Positions 44,844 to 54,454 of a DNA stretch of 64,000 nt are shown here, piece after piece (position 1 is the first letter of the stretch; every line of letters starts with the position of its first letter). A program made the translations under genes and the position numbers. The DNA comes from Caulobacter sp. X. Its GTDB lineage: Bacteria; Pseudomonadota; Alphaproteobacteria; Caulobacterales; Caulobacteraceae. The stretch is from NCBI RefSeq assembly GCF_002742635.1, contig NZ_PEGF01000002.1, positions 372,001 to 436,000 on the forward strand, given 5' to 3'. The notes under the pieces were generated by a model. It was not told the origin of the DNA and did no database searches. It was given only the letters and a program-made list of their open reading frames with translations.

Positions 44844-45036
44844 AGCGGTCTATCTCCTCCCAAACGGGAAACGCTAGCTCATCCTACACTTTTTGGGCGA
44901 ACAGAAAGGGAAGTCAATGTAGCCGCGGAGCCGGAAGTCGCGCGATCCAGGCCGAGCGAAAATCGGTGGATTTATAGCACAAACAGAGGCTTGGCCTTTA
45001 CTCGGAGTTTATCGGCTTGGGCCGAGCTTGTCCTTG

Positions 45037-45789
45037 TCAGCCGCCCACCGCCGCGGCCGCGAAATCACGCCAGCGCTTGGCTTCCTTGCGGAAATGACTG
45101 TGGGTCTTGGCGAGGCGCTTGTCGATCTCGGCCAGCTGCGCGCGGGCCTCGTCCTTGCGGCCCTGGCGCGCCAGGAAGACGGTGTAGCGGGCGACGCCCT
45201 CGAAGCCCGGATAGTGGTCGGCGGCCCAGCGCAGGGCGGTCTCGGCCTGTTCGTCGCGGGCCAGGGCCTGATAGACGCGGCCCAGGGCCAGCATGGTGTG
45301 GGGCGTGCGGCCCGCGTTGGGCGTCTCGCCCAGCTTCTCCAGCAGGGGGAGAGCCTCGCCCGGGCGGTTCAGCTCGATCAGCGCGTTGGCGCGGCCCAGC
45401 AATAGCTGGGGATCGTCGGCGTACATGCCCGTCAGGCTGTCGGCGTAGAGCCGTTCGGCCTCGGCGTGCTTTCCCAGTTCCGTGGCGGCCACCGCAAGGC
45501 GGACGCGGTTGGCGACGGTGGGCGCGTCATCGACGGCCTTGGCGGCTTCGCGGTACTCGCGCTGCGGGTCCAGAGCCTGTCGGGCGGCGGCGCCCACCTT
45601 GCGCGCGGTCCGGCCGCCCCAGAGCTGGGGTCCGATGACGGCGATGAAATAGACGAGCCCGCCGATCGGCTGGAACGCCAGGATGATCCACAGCCAGTAC
45701 ATCTGCTGGCCGGTGCGGACCACGTGGACGCACAGGGCGATGGCGATCAGGAGCGACAGGCCGAGAAGCGGCAGGGGCAGCGAGAACAT
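45037..45789 (-). CDS. TPR-repeat membrane protein
   Basis: 250 residues from ATG 45789. Two N-terminal hydrophobic helices (LPLLGLSLLIAIALCVHVVRTG and YWLWIILAFQPIGGLVYFIAVIG) resemble phospholipase-D-like/NfeD-like leader segments, followed by several tetratricopeptide-type repeats: AEATELGKHAEAERLYADSL, LLGRANALIELNRPGEALPLLEKL, MLALGRVYQALARDEQAETALRWAADHYPG and ARYTVFLARQGRKDEARAQL. Such proteins hold partners at the membrane; no catalytic residue is seen. It lies downstream of pth with a 31-base gap. Confidence 0.8.
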   Translation of the reverse strand: MFSLPLPLLGLSLLIAIALCVHVVRTGQQMYWLWIILAFQPIGGLVYFIAVIGPQLWGGRTARKVGAAARQALDPQREYREAAKAVDDAPTVANRVRLAVAATELGKHAEAERLYADSLTGMYADDPQLLLGRANALIELNRPGEALPLLEKLGETPNAGRTPHTMLALGRVYQALARDEQAETALRWAADHYPGFEGVARYTVFLARQGRKDEARAQLAEIDKRLAKTHSHFRKEAKRWRDFAAAAVGG

Positions 45790-45820
45790 CCTGGCGTCTT
45801 CTCCCGAGCGACCGGCGGCG

Positions 45821-46441
45821 TCAATCGTCGGATTTGGCGGGCTTCCTCGGATCGGCCTTCGGCGCGGGGGCCAGGCGCATGACCTCGGCCTGGTAGCGCT
45901 CGTCATCGCCGACGGCCGCGAAGGGGAGGGCGTCGGCGATCGCGTCCAGCATCGGGTCCAGCCACTGGTGCTCGACCTTGTGGAAGTCGCCCAGCACGTA
46001 GTGCATGACCGCGTCCTTATGGCCGGGGTGGCCCACGCCGATGCGGCCGCGGCGGAAGGCGTCGCCGACCTGGCTAGTCACCGAGCGGATCCCGTTGTTG
46101 CCGGCCGCCCCGCCGCCCGCCTTCATCCGGAAGCGCCCCGGGGCCATGTCGATCTCGTCGTGGAAGACGATCACGTCGGCGGGCTTGAGCTTGAAGAACT
46201 TCATGGCCTCGCCCACGGCGCGGCCGCTCTCGTTGTAATAGGTCTTGGGCTTGAGCAGGAGCAGCTTCACCGGCCCGTCGGGCGTGTTCACCTGGCCCTC
46301 GCAGGCCAGCCCCTGAAACCGCGCGCGCCACGGCGCCGTGCCCCACTTACGCGCCAGGGCGTCGACGGCCATGAAGCCGACGTTGTGGCGGTTCTTCTCG
46401 TACTTGGGCTCGGGATTGCCCAGGCCGGCGAGGATCAGCAT
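45821..46441 (-). CDS. pth: Peptidyl-tRNA hydrolase
   Basis: 206 residues from ATG 46441. Signatures: LAGLGNPEPKYEKNRHNVGFMAVD with the catalytic His, KPKTYYNESGRAVGEAMKF, IVFHDEIDMAPGRFRMKAGGGAAGNNGIRSV and the RIGVGHPGHKDAVMHYVLGDF region. It recycles peptidyl-tRNAs released from stalled ribosomes. It follows rplY on the same strand, the common rplY-pth arrangement, but an intrinsic terminator between them (46467-46495) should limit co-transcription. Confidence 0.95.
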   Translation of the reverse strand: MLILAGLGNPEPKYEKNRHNVGFMAVDALARKWGTAPWRARFQGLACEGQVNTPDGPVKLLLLKPKTYYNESGRAVGEAMKFFKLKPADVIVFHDEIDMAPGRFRMKAGGGAAGNNGIRSVTSQVGDAFRRGRIGVGHPGHKDAVMHYVLGDFHKVEHQWLDPMLDAIADALPFAAVGDDERYQAEVMRLAPAPKADPRKPAKSDD

Positions 46442-46466
46442 CGCGGAGTTCTCAAGAGCACAAAGC

Positions 46467-46495
46467 AAAAAGGGCGGGCCCGAAAGCCCGCCCTT
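46467..46495 (-). terminator. Intrinsic terminator of rplY
   Basis: On the minus strand, ten-base stem AAGGGCGGGC/GCCCGCCCTT with a six-base loop followed by TTTTTGCTTTG, between rplY and pth. A portion of transcripts must read through or pth must have its own promoter. Confidence 0.9.
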
Positions 46496-46529
46496 CTCAA
46501 ATCAGATCGGAGATCCGACCGCCAGGCGA

Positions 46530-47129
46530 TTAGCCTTCGGTCGTGGTGTCGCCGGCGTCCGACTGGGCGGCCGACGAGGCCTTGACGTTGGCGATCACGA
46601 AGTCGCGGTCCATGGCGGGCTTCACGCCGGCGGGCAGCTTGACTTCCGAGATGCGGATCACGTCGCCCAGGTCGTGGTTGGCCAGGTCGATGACCAGCTC
46701 TTCCGGGATCTGGTCGGCCGGGCAGGCCAGTTCGACGGTGTGACGGATGACTTCCAGCGTGCCGCCCTTCTTCAGGCCGACCGAGATGTCCTGGTTCTTG
46801 AAGTGAACCGGCACTTCGATCTTGATCAGCTGGTGCTCGTCGACGCGGTACAGGTCGAAGTGGATCGGCTCGTCGGTGACGGGGTGGAATTGCACGGCCT
46901 TGGCGATGACCGATTGCTTTTCTTCGCCGTATTGCAGCGTGACCAGGTGGCCCAGCAGCTTGCCGGTGTACAGCGACTTGCGGAATTCGTTGGCCTTCAC
47001 GGCGATGTTCACCGGAGCCTTGCCGCCGCCGTACAGGACGCCGGGGACCTTGCCTTCGCGGCGGGTGGCGCGCGCGTTGCCGGTGCCGGCGCCGTCGCGG
47101 ACTTCAACGTTCAGAATGATCTCGGCCAT
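46530..47129 (-). CDS. rplY: 50S ribosomal protein L25 (Ctc form)
   Basis: 199 residues, the long two-domain TL5/Ctc form. The N-terminal L25 domain (residues 1-95: LNVEVRDGAGTGNARATRREGKVPGVLYGGG) binds 5S rRNA, and the C-terminal extension (PVHFKNQDISVGLKKGGTLEVIRHTVELACPADQIPEELVIDL) is the general-stress-type tail. The last 20 residues are flexible. It precedes pth with a terminator between. Confidence 0.95.
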   Translation of the reverse strand: MAEIILNVEVRDGAGTGNARATRREGKVPGVLYGGGKAPVNIAVKANEFRKSLYTGKLLGHLVTLQYGEEKQSVIAKAVQFHPVTDEPIHFDLYRVDEHQLIKIEVPVHFKNQDISVGLKKGGTLEVIRHTVELACPADQIPEELVIDLANHDLGDVIRISEVKLPAGVKPAMDRDFVIANVKASSAAQSDAGDTTTEG

Positions 47130-47231
47130 GAGGCTGTCTTTCTCGAGAGCCGTATGCTCTCGTCTATGACCCAGCGCCTATGGCCGTATCGCCACGCTCG
47201 CCCGGTCGTTTTGGGGTCGCGCTACATACAC

Positions 47232-47264
47232 AAAAGGGCCGGGCGACGCAACGCCCGGCCCTTT
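47232..47264 (-). terminator. Intrinsic terminator of the lipoprotein gene at 47285
   Basis: On the minus strand, 13-base stem AAAGGGCCGGGCG/CGCCCGGCCCTTT with a short loop followed by TTTTG, 21 bases after the lipoprotein stop and upstream of rplY. Confidence 0.88.
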
Positions 47265-47284
47265 CGCGCCTGAGGATCGGAAAA

Positions 47285-48364
47285 TCAGCTCTTCTTGGCG
47301 GCGGGCTTCTTGCCGCCGGTCTTGGCCTTGCGGGAGTTGCTGCCCGCGCCCTTCACCGCGATCGACTCCTTGACCGGCAGCACGCGCGGCGCGTCGGGCG
47401 GCAGATCAGCGCCCGCGCCCTTGGCGATGCAGGCGCCGGTGTCGATCAGGATGTGCTGGCCCAGGCAGAAGACGTCCTCGTAGTGCGGCTTGGACACCGC
47501 CAGGCACTGATAGAGGTTGAGCTTGGCCATGTTCAGGCAATTGGCCGTGGCCCAGTCGCCGCTGAGCGCGTCGATGGAGGCCAGGTTGTTGTCGCCCGCC
47601 GCGCCGAGGGCGGCGAGGGCGGCCACGGCCAGGCCGCGGATCACGATCGGCTGGTAGGGGGCGGGCGCGGCGCGGGGCGTCAGGCCCAGGGACTGGCCGC
47701 CCAGCGAAGCCTGCTGCAGCACCGCGACATCGGCGCTTTCGGCCAGGGCCGGGGTGGCCGACAGGGTCTTGGCGGCGGCCAGGCGGCCGTCGCGATCGCT
47801 GACCACGCCCTTGGACCACGACGAGTGCTGCACGTCGTAGGCGGCCTGCTTCACCGCCTTGCCGGCCGTGTAGACCTTGAGGCCATCGCCGCCGATCTGG
47901 TCGATGATCAGGCCGGCGGCGCTGTCGGCGCCCTTGAAAACGGCCGCGTAGGACGGGTTGGAGAAGATGTTGTTGATCATCTCCTGGCGCTGGGCGGGAT
48001 GGGCCGCGACCTCGCGCACCGAGGCGACGAAGGTGGGGTCCTGCAGGGCCAGGACGGCGGCGTAGGCTACCGCGCCGTTCATGAACGACTTCGGCTCATA
48101 GGCGGCGCCGACCTTCAGCGAGGCCTGGATCTGGTCGCCGTTCTGGAACGTCGGCGAGACGGCGGCGGCGCGGGCCATGTAGCCGCGGAAGGCGCTGGCG
48201 CGCTCGATCACCTGGGCCGAAAGCGTGATCGGCGGGGTGGGGGGCGGAGCCTGGACGACTGGCGGGGGCGGCGGCGGGGGCGGGGAGCTACAGGCGGCGA
48301 TGATCGCCGTCAGCGCCACGGCGGTCGTCGCGACAACGACGCGCGTACGCGAAAAGGAACGCAT
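47285..48364 (-). CDS. Proline-rich hypothetical lipoprotein
   Basis: 359 residues. The N terminus MRSFSRTRVVVATTAVALTAIIAACSS is a lipoprotein signal with lipobox IIAAC. The mature protein starts with eight consecutive Pro (residues 28-35), likely a spacer, then a mostly helical domain without recognised motifs containing four Cys in a late cluster (NCLNMAKLNLYQCL, VFCLGQ, GACIAKG). A Lys-rich tail ends it. The Cys pairs suggest disulfides in the periplasm. Possible envelope role; unknown family. It has its own terminator downstream. Confidence 0.78.
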   Translation of the reverse strand: MRSFSRTRVVVATTAVALTAIIAACSSPPPPPPPPVVQAPPPTPPITLSAQVIERASAFRGYMARAAAVSPTFQNGDQIQASLKVGAAYEPKSFMNGAVAYAAVLALQDPTFVASVREVAAHPAQRQEMINNIFSNPSYAAVFKGADSAAGLIIDQIGGDGLKVYTAGKAVKQAAYDVQHSSWSKGVVSDRDGRLAAAKTLSATPALAESADVAVLQQASLGGQSLGLTPRAAPAPYQPIVIRGLAVAALAALGAAGDNNLASIDALSGDWATANCLNMAKLNLYQCLAVSKPHYEDVFCLGQHILIDTGACIAKGAGADLPPDAPRVLPVKESIAVKGAGSNSRKAKTGGKKPAAKKS

Positions 48365-48548
48365 TCTCGAACTTCCCCATCAGTCTTGGCAGGCCGGCTT
48401 GGCCGAAGCGCGTAGCAGCTCCGGCGGGCGGCATTGTGACTGTCGCTCCGTTAACCAAGCTTTTACAAGCGTGGCCGTGGTTTTCCGGGAATTGGGGGCG
48501 CGGCGATTAACCACGATCGCCGCCATGTCCTCTAGGGCCAGACGGGCC

Positions 48549-49487
<939 letters not shown>

Positions 49488-49614
49488 GGAGATATCTCGG
49501 GGTGGGGGGCGGCCGATGCGGGGGCTTCTAGCAGGCGAAGCTCTGGAAACAAGTGTTAACGGGCAGACTTTTTCGATTCCGTAATCGGACGATCGGCGGC
49601 GTGGCCTAGGCGCC

Positions 49615-50403
49615 TCACGCCTCCAGCATGATCGCCGACAACAAACGCCCGTAATCACCCTCGTTGTTCAGGAAGGCGCGGCGGTTGGAGAAGAACCATT
49701 CCTCTTCCGCTCGCGTGTCTCGGCCGACCCATTCGCGGCGTTCGACCCCGGCGGTTTCCAGCCGGTCCAGTACGAAGGCCGGCAAGTCGAAGAAGCGCTT
49801 GTCCTCCGAGACGCCTGGTTTGAAGAACCGGCCCGAGCCGGGGCAATCGGCCTCGAACTTGTGCAGAAAGTCGAGCCCCACCTCGTAGGATTTCGGCCCG
49901 ATGCAGGGGCCGACGACGCCGGTGATGTTGGCCGGATTGGCGCCCAGCTCGACCATGCGGTCCACGGCGGCCTGGACGACGCCGTCCAAGGCCCCGCGCC
50001 AGCCGGCGTGGGCGGCGGCCACGACGCGGGCGTCCGGATCGACCAGCAGCACCGGCGCGCAGTCGGCCGCCATGGCGCCGCAGATGACGCCCGGCGTCTT
50101 GCTGACCACCGCGTCGCCCTGCGGACGCGCGTCGCCCCACGAGCCGTCGGCCGTGATCGCGATGGTCGAGTGGATCTGGTAGCAGACGTTCAGGTCGGCC
50201 GGGTCGCCGCCGAACCAGCGGGCGATGCGGGCCCGGTTCTCCTCGACGTCGGCCGGCTCGTCCTGGCTGCCGCGCCCGACGTTCAGGCTCTCGTAGATCC
50301 CCTTCGAGACCCCGCCCTGGCGCGTGAAGAAGGCGTGCTTGACGCCGGGCAGGCTGGCCAGCAGCGGCGACTGGATGGTGGGCAGGTCGGGCTTTTGAGT
50401 CAT
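49615..50403 (-). CDS. pgeF: Purine-nucleoside phosphorylase/laccase-domain protein (PgeF/YfiH)
   Basis: 262 residues from the ATG at 50403, which overlaps the preceding methyltransferase stop as ATGA. YfiH-family signatures: [74 protein letters not shown] (metal-ligand His and Cys) and [12 protein letters not shown]. These proteins act on purine nucleosides and aid peptidoglycan precursor editing. It lies at the end of the lgt-methyltransferase run. Confidence 0.9.
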   Translation of the reverse strand: MTQKPDLPTIQSPLLASLPGVKHAFFTRQGGVSKGIYESLNVGRGSQDEPADVEENRARIARWFGGDPADLNVCYQIHSTIAITADGSWGDARPQGDAVVSKTPGVICGAMAADCAPVLLVDPDARVVAAAHAGWRGALDGVVQAAVDRMVELGANPANITGVVGPCIGPKSYEVGLDFLHKFEADCPGSGRFFKPGVSEDKRFFDLPAFVLDRLETAGVERREWVGRDTRAEEEWFFSNRRAFLNNEGDYGRLLSAIMLEA

Positions 50404-51551
50404 GTCGCGTCCTCGAAGAGGGGGGGCGAAAGGTCGGGCGAACACAGGCACGCCACCTTGAACAGGCTCCCCATCTGCGCCTCGCCGAGCAGCCGATCAA
50501 GCTGTCTTCCAATCTGCTCGGTCTTCTCGGGCTGGCGGGCGGCGAGGGCCTCGGCGCGGTCGAGGATGCCCAAGGCCAGCAGGAACTGGGCTTGGGTCAG
50601 GATCGGTCCAGCCTTGGCCCCGGCCTCGCGCGCGGCGGCGACCACCGACGGGAAGTCGGCCCACACGGTCAGGTCGGCCAGGCCCGCCGTCTTCAGCGGA
50701 TCGACCTTCTGGTGGTTCTGGATCGCCTGCAGCGTGTCGCCGGCCTCGGGCTGGGCGCGGCCATAGTCGATCAGCAGCGCCGCGCCGCCGTCGATGCCGA
50801 GGCGATGGGCGATATCGGAGGCGATGGCGGCCTGGGCGGGGGAGGTCTCAACGACCGCGCCCGCCGCCAAATCCTCCCCCCAGAGGGGGAGGTGGTCCGA
50901 AGGACCGGAGGGGGGAGAGGCAGGGGCGGCGGGACTTCCCCCTCCGTCCGCTGCGCGGACACCTCCCCCTCGGGGGGGAGGATTTAGGGGGCGCAGTCCG
51001 AACGCCAGCTCCCCGTCCGCGCCCAGCCCGATCACCCGCTCGGCCCAGCCGTCTTGCACGCGGACGAACTGCCGAGCCGGCAGGCAGTCGAGGAGCTCGT
51101 TGGCGACAAGGATCATCGGCGCGCCGCCGGGAACCTCGTCCAGGCGGGAAGCCCAACGCGGGCGATCGCCCAGCCGCTCGGCTTGGCGAGCCTTAAGCGG
51201 TTCGGAGACCTCGACCAGCCAGACATCGGCGGCTTCCAGGAAGTCCGGCGCCACGCGCGCGGCGCGCAGCAAGTCGCTCATCAGCGTCCCGTCGCCGGGA
51301 CCCATTTCGACCAGGCGGAACGGCGCGGGGCGGCCCAGGCGCGTCCAGGTCTCGACCATCCAGAGGCCGATCAGCTCGCCGAACATCTGGCTGACCAGCG
51401 GCGCGGTGATGAAGTCGCCGCCGGCGCCCAGATCGGGCCGCGTGGCGTAGTAGCCGTCGCGCGGATCGTGCAGGCAGCGGGTGAAGAACTCGGGCACGGC
51501 GATCGGCCCGTCATGGGCGATCTGGGCCTTGAGGCGCTCCAGCAGGCTCAT
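50400..51551 (-). CDS. MidA/NDUFAF7-like SAM-dependent methyltransferase with in-frame repeat insertion
   Basis: 383 residues. N-terminal signatures: FTRCLHDPRDGYYATRPDLGAGGDFITAPLVSQMFGELIGLW and VEMGPGDGTLMSDLLRAARVA (AdoMet-binding), as in NDUFAF7/MidA arginine methyltransferases that help complex I assembly. Residues about 190-228 (39 residues, Pro/Gly-rich: starting NPPPRGGGV and ending LWGEDL) coincide exactly with a 117-base palindromic element (50869-50985) found elsewhere in the window, so the frame is kept across the insertion. The gene lies between lgt and pgeF, overlapping pgeF by four bases. Confidence 0.88.
   Translation of the reverse strand: MSLLERLKAQIAHDGPIAVPEFFTRCLHDPRDGYYATRPDLGAGGDFITAPLVSQMFGELIGLWMVETWTRLGRPAPFRLVEMGPGDGTLMSDLLRAARVAPDFLEAADVWLVEVSEPLKARQAERLGDRPRWASRLDEVPGGAPMILVANELLDCLPARQFVRVQDGWAERVIGLGADGELAFGLRPLNPPPRGGGVRAADGGGSPAAPASPPSGPSDHLPLWGEDLAAGAVVETSPAQAAIASDIAHRLGIDGGAALLIDYGRAQPEAGDTLQAIQNHQKVDPLKTAGLADLTVWADFPSVVAAAREAGAKAGPILTQAQFLLALGILDRAEALAARQPEKTEQIGRQLDRLLGEAQMGSLFKVACLCSPDLSPPLFEDAT
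50869..50985. repeat. GC-rich palindromic element, copy B (subtype 2), inside the methyltransferase gene
   Basis: About 117 bases bounded by ATCCTCCCCC and GGGGGAGGAT. Its two halves are inverted copies, and the right half shares TCCGTCCGCTGCGCGGACAC with copy E at 56479-56601. It sits within a coding sequence, its length is a multiple of three and it contains no stop in that frame, so it encodes a 39-residue insert. Confidence 0.88.
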
Positions 51552-51555
51552 GACG

Positions 51556-52446
51556 TCAGGCGGCGGGCTCGGCCGGGGCGCGCAGCGACCGCCACAGCAT
51601 CCAGCCGCCCACGAGGATCATCGGCGCCGACAGCATCATCCCCATGGTCAGGCCGAACGGGAAGTCGGGCATGCCGATATCGGGATTGCGCACGTTCTCC
51701 AGCGACAGGCGGAACAGGCCATAGGCCAGCAGGAAGGTCGCGACGATCGCGCCGCGCCGTTGCAGCCACTTCAGCCGGTAGATGGCGAAGGCCAGGATCA
51801 GGAACAGCAGCAGGCCTTCGAGGCCCGCCTCGTAAAGCTGGCTGGGATGGCGCGGCAGCTCGCCGGCCGGACAGATCCCTTGCGGATGGCTGGCGCGGAT
51901 CGTCTGATTACAGAAGATGATCCCCCACGGGCCGTCGGTGACCCGTCCCCACAGCTCGCCATTGATGAAGTTGGCGATGCGGCCGAAGAACAGGCCGATC
52001 GGAACCACCGGCGCGACCAGGTCGCCCAGCTTCAGCATGTCGATCTTGTTGCGCTGGGCGAACAGGGCGATCGCCGCGCAGACGCCCAGGAAGCCGCCGT
52101 GGAAGGACATGCCGCCTTCCCAGATCTTGAAGGCGTCGCTCGGGTGGGCCAGCAGCCACGTCCGCTGGGCGTCATTGGGCAGCATGTAGAACAGGATGTA
52201 GCCCAGCCGGCCGCCCAGGATGATGCCCAGGGTGATCCAGAGGACGAGGTCGTCGATCTGCAGGGGCGTGGCGGTGGGCGTGCGGCCGCCCCACAGGCTG
52301 GGCGTCCTCGTCAGGCGCACGGCGTATCGCCAGCCCAGCAGGATGCCCGCGACATAGGCCAGGGCGTACCAGCGCAGCGCCAGCGGGCCCCATTGCAGGG
52401 CGAACGAACCGATGTGAACGACCGGGTCGATGTCGGGGAAGATCAC
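51556..52446 (-). CDS. lgt: Prolipoprotein diacylglyceryl transferase
   Basis: 296 residues with seven or more hydrophobic segments. The essential His/Gly block is MSFHGGFLGVCAAIALFAQ, and GLFFGRIANFINGELWGRVTDGPWGIIFCN holds the conserved Arg-x-x-Asn-Phe-x-Asn-Gly-Glu. LGIILGGRLGYILFYM is the other signature. It attaches diacylglycerol to the lipobox Cys of prolipoproteins in the inner membrane. Five bases before the methyltransferase gene, so the same operon. Confidence 0.95.
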   Translation of the reverse strand: MIFPDIDPVVHIGSFALQWGPLALRWYALAYVAGILLGWRYAVRLTRTPSLWGGRTPTATPLQIDDLVLWITLGIILGGRLGYILFYMLPNDAQRTWLLAHPSDAFKIWEGGMSFHGGFLGVCAAIALFAQRNKIDMLKLGDLVAPVVPIGLFFGRIANFINGELWGRVTDGPWGIIFCNQTIRASHPQGICPAGELPRHPSQLYEAGLEGLLLFLILAFAIYRLKWLQRRGAIVATFLLAYGLFRLSLENVRNPDIGMPDFPFGLTMGMMLSAPMILVGGWMLWRSLRAPAEPAA

Positions 52447-52616
52447 GCGCTCGGGCTCCGCTCGGGACAGATCGTCGCACCTATAGAGCCCGTTGGACGA
52501 AAATGTGAGCGGTTTCGCCGCCGCGACTCGCGCCTAAGGACTCCTTGGCTCTTCGCTTTCATCCCTTGTTTCCCATATAAGGAGGGCTCGCCCATCCGCG
52601 GGCGCGTGGAAAACCG

Positions 52617-52874
52617 ATGCACAGCCAGAACCCGATCCTCGACGAATTCGCCAAGCTGACCCAGGCGGCCATGGGCATCGCCCAGACGGCGGGCGAGGAA
52701 GCCAAGTCCGCGATGCGGGCCCAGGCGGATCGGCTGGCGGCCGAGTTCGACCTGATCCGCCGCGACGATTTCGAGGCGCTGAAGGCCGAGGTGGCGGCGC
52801 TGCGCGAAGAGGTCGCCGCCCTGAAAGCGACCAAGAAGGCTCCGGCCAAGAAGAGCGCGGCGACGGGCGAATAA
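52617..52874 (+). CDS. ubiK: UbiK/YqiC-type accessory protein
   Basis: 85 residues. The opening NPILDEFAKLTQAAMGIAQTAGEEAKSAMRAQADRLAAEFDLIRRDDFEALKAEVAALREEVAALK has the BMFP fold pattern: an amphipathic helix, then a coiled coil that trimerises. UbiK assists the ubiquinone biosynthesis complex. A short Lys/Ala tail closes it. It is divergent from lgt, with the 171-base gap holding only promoters. Confidence 0.8.
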   Translation: MHSQNPILDEFAKLTQAAMGIAQTAGEEAKSAMRAQADRLAAEFDLIRRDDFEALKAEVAALREEVAALKATKKAPAKKSAATGE

Positions 52875-53006
52875 CAGCCTTAACAGCTCGCCCACGGCGT
52901 GAAGCGAGTTGAGACGAACGCCGCGAAGCAGATTACTGTCCTCGGTACGTGAGCGAATCACGGCGGGGCTCACCCCCGCCCGCGCTGGCGGGGACGCAGG
53001 ATTCTC

Positions 53007-53513
53007 ATGGACACCCAACCGGAAGAAGACGACGTCCTGATGGCTCTCGATCCCCTCGAGGTGGTCGAACATGTGCTGTCGGCCGAAAACCTGACCTTTG
53101 ATCGCACCGAAGACGGCGACCTGGCCTTCGCGCTGAAAGGCGACTGGAAGGACTACGAGCTGTGGTTCGCCTGGCGGCCGGAAGCCGACTGCCTGCAGCT
53201 GTGCCTGTCGCTGGACCTGCGCGCGACCAAGACCAAGCGGACCAACGCCTACGAACTGTTGGCCCTGATCAACCAGCGCGTCTGGCTGGGCCACTTCGAG
53301 GTCTGGACCGAGGACGGCGAAGTCGTGTTCCGTCACGCCCTGGCCCTGCCGGCTGGCGAGCGCCCGACCATGGCCCAGGCCGCCTCGATGATCGACGCGG
53401 CGGTGGAGGCGGCCGACCGCTTCTATCCGGCCTTCGACTTCCTGCTGCACGGCGCGAAGACCCCGGACCAGGCGATGGCCGCCTGCATGTTCGAGACGGT
53501 CGGCCAAGCCTGA
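53007..53513 (+). CDS. YbjN domain-containing protein
   Basis: 168 residues. The YbjN fold pattern is visible: LEVVEHVLSAENLTFDRTEDGDLAFALKGDWKDYELWFAWRPEADCLQLCLSL and YELLALINQRVWLGHFEVWTEDGEVVFRHALAL, resembling type III secretion chaperone-like domains of unknown function. It follows the UbiK-like gene by 132 bases; a perfect hairpin (CCCCGCC/GGCGGGG, 52974-52993) sits just before its start and could affect translation. It precedes proC. Confidence 0.85.
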   Translation: MDTQPEEDDVLMALDPLEVVEHVLSAENLTFDRTEDGDLAFALKGDWKDYELWFAWRPEADCLQLCLSLDLRATKTKRTNAYELLALINQRVWLGHFEVWTEDGEVVFRHALALPAGERPTMAQAASMIDAAVEAADRFYPAFDFLLHGAKTPDQAMAACMFETVGQA

Positions 53514-53608
53514 TTTGGTCTGGACTTTCCTTCTTCCCCTGCGGGAGAAGGCGGCTAGCAAAGCAGGTCGGATGAGGGGTTTCTCCGCGTCCGCGAGGGA
53601 GACCGGTC

Positions 53609-54391
53609 ATGACCCCCATCCTACTCCTCGGCGCCGGACGCATGGGCGGCGCGCTGATCCAGGGCTGGCGCGAGGCTGGGGCCTTTACGGCCATCGACCT
53701 GATCGTCCGTGATCCGAACATCGAGCCCGCGGCCGTGCGTGGCGCGATCGTCAACCCGCCGCTGGAGGCGCTGGGCGCCGCCAAGACCGTGCTGCTGGCC
53801 GTCAAGCCGCAGATCTGGCGCGAGGCCGTCAAGGACGTGGTCCCGCATATCGCGCCCGACGCCGTGATCGTCTCGATCGCCGCCGGCGTGCGCGCCGCCG
53901 ACATTTCCGAGGCCTTCGGCGGCCGCCGCGTGGCGCGGGTCATGCCGACCACCGCCGTCGCGATCGGACGCGGCGCGGCCAGCCTCTACGCCGAGGACGC
54001 CGAGGCCCTGGCGCGGGCCAAGGCTCTGTTCGAGCCGGTCGCGGCCGTTGCGGTCCTGCCGAACGAAGAGCTGATGCACGCGGCCACCGCCGTCTCGGGC
54101 TCGGCCCCGGCCTATCTCTACGCCTTCGTCGAGGCGCTCGAGGCGGCGGGCGCGGCGCAAGGCCTCGATCCCGCCGAAAGCGCCCGCCTGGCCCGCGCCA
54201 CCATCATCGGCGCGGCCGCGCTGATGGAGCAGAGCGGCGAAGAGCCGGCGGAACTGCGCAAACAAGTCACCTCGCCTGGCGGCACCACGGCCGCGGCGCT
54301 GGCGGTGCTGATGGGCGAGGGCGGCTTTGGCGACCTGCTGCCAAAGGCCCTGGCGGCGGCGGTGGCGCGGTCGAAGGAACTGGGGGGGTAA
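53609..54391 (+). CDS. proC: Pyrroline-5-carboxylate reductase
   Basis: 260 residues. The Rossmann start is ILLLGAGRMGGALIQGWREAG; VLLAVKPQIW, ARVMPTTAVAIGRGAASLYA and AVSGSAPAYLYAFVEALEAAG, then LRKQVTSPGGTTAAAL, complete the signature region. It reduces pyrroline-5-carboxylate to proline with NAD(P)H. The start is 95 bases after YbjN, within which a partial palindromic repeat of another type (53524-53600) is seen. A short repeat hairpin (copy C) follows the stop. Confidence 0.95.
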   Translation: MTPILLLGAGRMGGALIQGWREAGAFTAIDLIVRDPNIEPAAVRGAIVNPPLEALGAAKTVLLAVKPQIWREAVKDVVPHIAPDAVIVSIAAGVRAADISEAFGGRRVARVMPTTAVAIGRGAASLYAEDAEALARAKALFEPVAAVAVLPNEELMHAATAVSGSAPAYLYAFVEALEAAGAAQGLDPAESARLARATIIGAAALMEQSGEEPAELRKQVTSPGGTTAAALAVLMGEGGFGDLLPKALAAAVARSKELGG

Positions 54392-54415
54392 ATCCTCCCC
54401 CGCTAGGGGGAGGAC
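54392..54415. repeat. Single-hairpin palindromic element, copy C
   Basis: ATCCTCCCCCGCTAGGGGGAGGA directly after the proC stop; it equals one end-hairpin of the larger elements A, B, D and E. It could be a half element or a remnant, and may act as a transcript-end stabiliser. Confidence 0.75.
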
Positions 54416-54454
54416 TGTCTTGTGATCGCCGGCTTCTAGCGCCATCTCTTTCTC

